From NCBI GenBank assembly GCA_025964635.1, contig JAOPYP010000061.1:1-9264 (forward strand): a DNA stretch of 9,264 bases, given 5' to 3'. The notes under the pieces were generated by a model, which worked only from the letters and a program-made list of their open reading frames with translations, did no database searches and had not been told where the DNA came from. This DNA comes from Actinomycetes bacterium. GTDB lineage: Bacteria > Actinomycetota > Actinomycetes > Streptosporangiales > Streptosporangiaceae. Each line of letters starts with the position of its first letter. The first letter of the stretch is position 1. This document shows, in pieces, positions 7,313 to 9,264 of this stretch. The translations under genes and the position numbers were made by a program.

Positions 7313-8109
7313 CCGGCGGCTCCTCGGCCCGCAAGCCCCTCATCGCCGGCAACTGGAAGATGCACAACACGCACTTCGAGGGGCTGACACTGGTCCAGAA
7401 GCTCGCGTTCACGCTCACCGGCGCCGATTACGATGCCGCCGACGTGGTGGTGCTGCCGCCGTTCACCGCGTTGCGCAGCGTGCAGACCCTGGTGGCCGGG
7501 GACAAGCTGCGGATTGGCTACGGGGCCCAGGACCTGTCACCGCACGACAAGGGCGCCTATACCGGGGACGTGTCCGGGCCGATGCTGGCCAAGCTGGGCT
7601 GCGCCTGCGTGCTGGCTGGGCACTCCGAGCGCCGCCAGTACCATGGCGAGGACGACGCGCTGGTCAACGCCAAGGTGAAGGCCGCACTCCGCGCCGGGCT
7701 GACCCCCATCCTGTGCGTCGGCGAGCACCTGGACGTCCGGCGGGCGGGGGAGCAGCTCAGCTTCACCCTCGGCCAGCTCGACGGCGCCCTGGCCGGGATC
7801 ACGGCGGAGCAGGTGGCGGGGCTGGTGGTGGCGTACGAGCCGATCTGGGCCATCGGCACCGGGGAGGTCGCCTCGCCCGCGGACGCGCAAGAGGTATGCG
7901 GGGCAGTTCGCGGCCGGGTTTCAGAGGGTCACGGCGCCGAAGTGGCCGCAAGTATGCGTATCCTGTATGGCGGGTCGGTGAAAGCCGGCAACATCGCTGC
8001 GATAATGATGCAGCCTGACATTGACGGTGCGCTGGTCGGCGGCGCAAGCCTGGATGCCGGTGAGTTCGCCACGATATGCCGGTATCGCAAGCTAGCAGTC
8101 GATGCCTGA
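7309..8109 (+). CDS. tpiA: Triosephosphate isomerase
   Basis: Interconverts dihydroxyacetone phosphate and glyceraldehyde 3-phosphate. The product is 266 aa with a complete TIM-barrel motif set: AGNWKM (13-18, with Asn15 and Lys17), GHSERR (104-109, electrophile His105), AYEPIWAIGTG (175-185, catalytic Glu177 and loop 6), YGGSVKAGN (220-228) and DGALVGGASL (239-248). ATG 7309 overlaps the pgk stop (ATGA), with GAGG at 7298-7301 as ribosome site. Codon use changes sharply near codon 194 (position 7888). By my count about 9 of 193 codons before it end in A/T, against 26 of 74 after it, including two ATA codons. The protein stays canonical across this boundary, so the gene is intact. Confidence 0.98.
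   Translation: MTGGSSARKPLIAGNWKMHNTHFEGLTLVQKLAFTLTGADYDAADVVVLPPFTALRSVQTLVAGDKLRIGYGAQDLSPHDKGAYTGDVSGPMLAKLGCACVLAGHSERRQYHGEDDALVNAKVKAALRAGLTPILCVGEHLDVRRAGEQLSFTLGQLDGALAGITAEQVAGLVVAYEPIWAIGTGEVASPADAQEVCGAVRGRVSEGHGAEVAASMRILYGGSVKAGNIAAIMMQPDIDGALVGGASLDAGEFATICRYRKLAVDA
7978..8006 (+). promoter_or_regulatory. Weak candidate internal promoter for secG-rbpA
   Basis: Within the A/T-rich 3' part of tpiA, GTGAAA (7978-7983, 4/6 to TTGACA) and GATAAT (8001-8006, 5/6 to TATAAT) are spaced 17 nt apart, about 200 nt before secG. GTGAAA also encodes the conserved Val-Lys of YGGSVK, so part of the match is imposed by the protein. The -10 uses a rare ATA codon. Confidence 0.22.
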
Positions 8110-8202
8110 CCCGCGGCGAGCGCCCGGCGCAGCGCTGGCTGAGGCGGCGCTGTTCCAGGGCAGGCAGGTCGCGGCAGGCATCCGGAAGGACGAGACAGGG
8201 CA

Positions 8203-8433
8203 GTGGTAATCGCAATCTCGGTCGTCCTCATCATCACCAGCCTGCTGATGATGTTGCTGGTACTGCTGCACAAAGGCAAGGGCGGCGGCCTGTCGGACCT
8301 ATTCGGTGGCGGGGTCTCCTCTACGCTGGGATCATCGTCCGTAGTTGAGCGGAACCTGGACCGCCTCACGATTTTCACTGGCATCATCTGGTTCCTGTGC
8401 ATCGTCGGGCTGGATCTGCTGCTGAACCACTGA
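8203..8433 (+). CDS. secG: SecG subunit of the protein-export translocon
   Basis: Encodes 76 aa, typical for SecG, the small membrane subunit that assists SecYE during SecA-driven export. It has two transmembrane helices: residues about 2-22 (VIAISVVLIITSLLMM and onward) and about 56-74 (IFTGIIWFLCIVGLDLLL). They flank the family-defining cytoplasmic loop HKGKGGGLSDLFGGG (24-38) and VVERNLDRLT. The GTG start at 8203 follows a GGAAGGA purine run at 8184-8190 (12 nt spacing, slightly long). It stands 93 nt after tpiA. The gap lacks a convincing terminator, so read-through from gap-pgk-tpiA is likely, as in the usual actinobacterial gap-pgk-tpiA-secG arrangement. Its codons are slightly richer in A/T at the third position than the glycolytic genes. 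Confidence 0.95.
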   Translation: MVIAISVVLIITSLLMMLLVLLHKGKGGGLSDLFGGGVSSTLGSSSVVERNLDRLTIFTGIIWFLCIVGLDLLLNH

Positions 8434-8439
8434 TGCAGG

Positions 8440-8459
8440 CGCCCGGGGGTCGCCGGGCG
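8440..8459 (+). terminator. GC hairpin between secG and rbpA
   Basis: CGCCCGG (8440-8446) pairs perfectly with CCGGGCG (8453-8459) around a 6-nt loop, beginning 7 nt after the secG stop. No T-run follows. It may be a partial terminator or attenuator separating rbpA from the upstream operon, or only a stabilising 3' hairpin. Confidence 0.4.
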
Positions 8460-8490
8460 GGCCAAGAGCGGACGTAGCAAGGGGTGAGCT

Positions 8491-8826
8491 GTGAGTAGTG
8501 GCAACGCGATCAGAGGAAGCCGGGTAGGTGCCGGCCCGATGGGCGAAGCGGAGCGCGGTGAGGCGGCGCCCCGGATCAGGGTCTCCTTCTGGTGCTCGAA
8601 CAAGCACGAGACCCGGCCCAGTTTCGCGTGCGATGCCGCGGTGCCCGAGACCTGGGACTGCCCCCGCTGCGGGTACCCGGCCGGGCGTGATGAGCACAAC
8701 CCCCCCGGGCCGCCGCACAGCGAGCCGTACAAGACCCACCTGGCGTACGTCAAGGAGCGCCGCACGGACACCGACGGCGCCGCGATCCTCCGCGAGGCGC
8801 TGGACCGGCTGCGTAAGAACGCCTGA
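8491..8826 (+). CDS. rbpA: RNA polymerase-binding protein RbpA
   Basis: RbpA is an essential actinobacterial activator that binds principal sigma factors and RNA polymerase and stabilises the open promoter complex. The product is 111 aa, full length. The N-terminal tail SGNAIRGSRVGAGPMGEAERGE (3-24) matches the family. The zinc-ribbon core domain carries Cys35, His39, Cys57 and Cys60 (WCSNKHE and DCPRCG). A basic/proline linker (about 66-78) leads to the sigma-interaction segment EPYKTHLAYVKERR (78-91) and a C-terminal helix. GTG 8491 is preceded by AAGGGG at 8479-8484 with good spacing. It is the last gene before a strong hairpin. Its position directly behind secG is notable, because in S. 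coelicolor and M. tuberculosis, as I recall, rbpA lies elsewhere. Confidence 0.97.
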   Translation: MSSGNAIRGSRVGAGPMGEAERGEAAPRIRVSFWCSNKHETRPSFACDAAVPETWDCPRCGYPAGRDEHNPPGPPHSEPYKTHLAYVKERRTDTDGAAILREALDRLRKNA

Positions 8827-8843
8827 GCGTTAATCCCACCCTG

Positions 8844-8890
8844 GCCCGGCTGCGGCCCGCCTGCTCCCCGCGAGCGGGCCCGCGCCGGGC
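8844..8890 (+). terminator. Strong terminator hairpin after rbpA
   Basis: Bases 8844-8860 pair with 8874-8890: GCCCGGC with GCCGGGC (outer 7 bp), then GC plus GGCCCGC with GCGGGCC (inner). Only T8851 and C8881 are bulged, and the loop is 13 nt. The stem is followed by TTT at 8891-8893. It starts 18 nt after the rbpA stop. This is a typical actinobacterial intrinsic terminator with a short U-tract and probably ends the gap-to-rbpA transcript. Confidence 0.72.
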
Positions 8891-8900
8891 TTTGGTGCCC

Positions 8901-8936
8901 CCGGCCGCGCGCCGTACGCCCGCCGGGCGCGGCCGG
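8901..8936. terminator. Second hairpin behind rbpA
   Basis: CCGGCCGCGC (8901-8910) is perfectly complementary to GCGCGGCCGG (8927-8936), a 10-bp all-GC stem with a 16-nt loop. It comes 10 nt after the first terminator and could be a backup terminator in either direction. No T-run is adjacent. Confidence 0.5.
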
Positions 8937-9001
8937 CCGGATCAACGGCCCCCCCGGATACCTTTCTTTGACGCTATATTTGCCACCTTCAGTCGTTTAT
9001 C

Positions 9002-9029
9002 GGGAACCACTATTACCGACTTTCCTGTT
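9002..9029 (+). promoter_or_regulatory. Candidate ECF-sigma (SigR/SigH-like) promoter
   Basis: GGGAACC (9002-9008) and GTT (9027-9029) are 18 nt apart. This resembles the GGAAY-N18/19-GTT pattern recognised by SigR of Streptomyces and SigH of Mycobacterium. It sits in the AT-rich island and points out of the window toward a gene not seen here, or toward an untranslated RNA. Confidence 0.3.
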
Positions 9030-9037
9030 CACTATTA
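9008..9037 (+). repeat. Direct repeat CACTATTA, two copies 22 nt apart
   Basis: CACTATTA is found at 9008-9015 and again at 9030-9037. The 22-nt period is about two helical turns, a spacing seen in tandem protein-binding sites. Both copies lie in the AT-rich island and overlap the promoter-like elements. Confidence 0.45.
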
Positions 9038-9046
9038 AGGAACAGG
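9024..9046. repeat. Operator-like dyad in the AT-rich island
   Basis: CCTGTTC (9024-9030) and GAACAGG (9040-9046) form a perfect 7-bp inverted repeat with a 9-nt A/T-rich spacer. The second CACTATTA copy falls in its centre. The layout resembles a dimer-binding operator next to the putative -10. It is not the actinobacterial LexA box, whose half-sites are in the opposite order. Confidence 0.45.
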
Positions 9047-9062
9047 CTGGACATTAGTTCAT

Positions 9063-9098
9063 ATCCGGCTGGGCGGGCCACCGTCCCGCGGGCCGGAT
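9063..9098. other. Two-part hairpin at the end of the AT-rich island
   Basis: ATCCGGC (9063-9069) pairs with GCCGGAT (9092-9098). Inside it, GCGGG (9073-9077) pairs with CCCGC (9085-9089) around the 7-nt loop CCACCGT. It lies about 35 nt downstream of the promoter-like GTT, so it would be near the 5' end of any transcript starting there. Confidence 0.4.
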
Positions 9099-9235
9099 CG
9101 TGCCCGGTGCGGGCGGTCAAGCCTGGCCAACTCTCGCCACCGGAGCGTGCCAGATAAGCGAGCAGGACAGCAGCCGGGACACCCTCGTACCGTCCCGCCC
9201 GGCGGCAGCATCAGCCGGCCGCCCGCCCGGCCCGG

Positions 9236-9263
9236 CCGGAGGGCGGCCGGGGCCGCCCTCCGG
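9236..9263. terminator. 13-bp perfect palindrome at the window edge
   Basis: CCGGAGGGCGGCC (9236-9248) is followed after two bases by its exact reverse complement at 9251-9263. As RNA this gives a 12-13 bp stem with a tight loop, like a strong terminator. The bases after it lie outside the window, so a U-tract cannot be checked. There is no A-run on the left to suggest a minus-strand terminator. Confidence 0.5.
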
Positions 9264-9264
9264 G

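Larger units (their letters stand above)
8827..9264. other. Intergenic region without a convincing gene
   Basis: The region holds the two hairpins after rbpA, then an AT-rich island at about 8958-9066 (about 45 G/C in 109 nt by my count, against well over 70% elsewhere), then a GC-rich structured stretch to the end. No ATG exists on the + strand here. A GTG at 9100 opens a frame to the window end, but composition and sequence are not gene-like. No tRNA or rRNA is recognisable. Confidence 0.6.

Noticed and set aside
8130..8152. CAGCGC/GCGCTG hairpin after tpiA as a terminator
   Set aside because: Only 6 bp with an 11-nt loop and no T-run. It is too weak to call in GC-rich DNA.
7929..8945. Minus-strand open frame (338 codons) across tpiA end, secG and rbpA
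   Set aside because: It runs through three clear + strand genes and a terminator hairpin, and its translation has no family motifs.
8897..8955. C-runs suggesting a 6C RNA
   Set aside because: The C5 and C7 runs are not in the loops of two neighbouring hairpins as that RNA class requires.
9027..9063. GTTCACT and GTTCATA as a second PHO box
   Set aside because: They are 30 nt apart, not a multiple of 11, and the units between them do not match.
9059..9211. Minus-strand 50-codon frame beginning with ATG
   Set aside because: No ribosome site or recognisable motif, Cys/Pro/Arg-rich translation, and it ends within the AT-rich island.
9100..9264. + strand frame from GTG 9100 open to the window end
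   Set aside because: All frames are open here because of composition. There is no good ribosome site, and the residues are Pro/Gly/Ala-rich. It could be the start of a gene, but it cannot be supported.

Overview
The window comes from a high-GC actinobacterium (class Actinomycetes). Codon third positions are almost always G or C. GTG and TTG starts are common, most genes overlap by 1-4 nt, and the gene set includes the actinobacterial markers WhiA and RbpA. The genus cannot be fixed from the sequence alone, although secG directly followed by rbpA is not the arrangement I recall for Streptomyces coelicolor or Mycobacterium.

Layout, all on the + strand. (1) 1-3003: the C-terminal tail of an upstream gene (by synteny probably uvrC), then rapZ, yvcK and whiA. 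They are joined by stop/start overlaps (TTGA, ATGA, GTGA or near-overlap), which indicates one translationally coupled operon. (2) 3083-4945: a Tat-exported purple-acid-phosphatase-like metallophosphoesterase placed between whiA and gap. It is preceded by an array that looks like a PhoP operator and followed by a hairpin. (3) 5079-8109: gap, pgk and tpiA, the triose-phosphate part of glycolysis, with 1-nt and 4-nt overlaps. A -10-like hexamer inside a perfect dyad lies upstream of gap. (4) 8203-8826: secG (translocon subunit) and rbpA (RNA polymerase-binding activator), separated by a GC hairpin. (5) 8827-9264: about 440 nt with no convincing gene. It holds a strong imperfect hairpin terminator behind rbpA, a second 10-bp hairpin, an abrupt AT-rich island (about 41% GC) with promoter-like and operator-like repeats, and a GC-rich structured stretch ending in a nearly perfect 28-nt palindrome.

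The first block joins a nucleotide-binding regulator (RapZ/YvcJ), a carbon-metabolism/cell-envelope factor (YvcK) and a sporulation/division regulator (WhiA). The second block supplies central glycolysis. This proximity is a known conserved actinobacterial neighbourhood. The phosphatase with its candidate phosphate-starvation operator looks like a lineage-specific insertion into it.

The coding genes are ordinary members of known families, and I found no clearly new multi-gene system. The best candidates for new biology are non-coding: the 11-bp-phased GTTCAC array before the phosphatase, the dyad over the gap -10, a sharp change of codon composition within tpiA, and the AT-rich promoter-like island with downstream hairpins that could mark an unannotated transcript.
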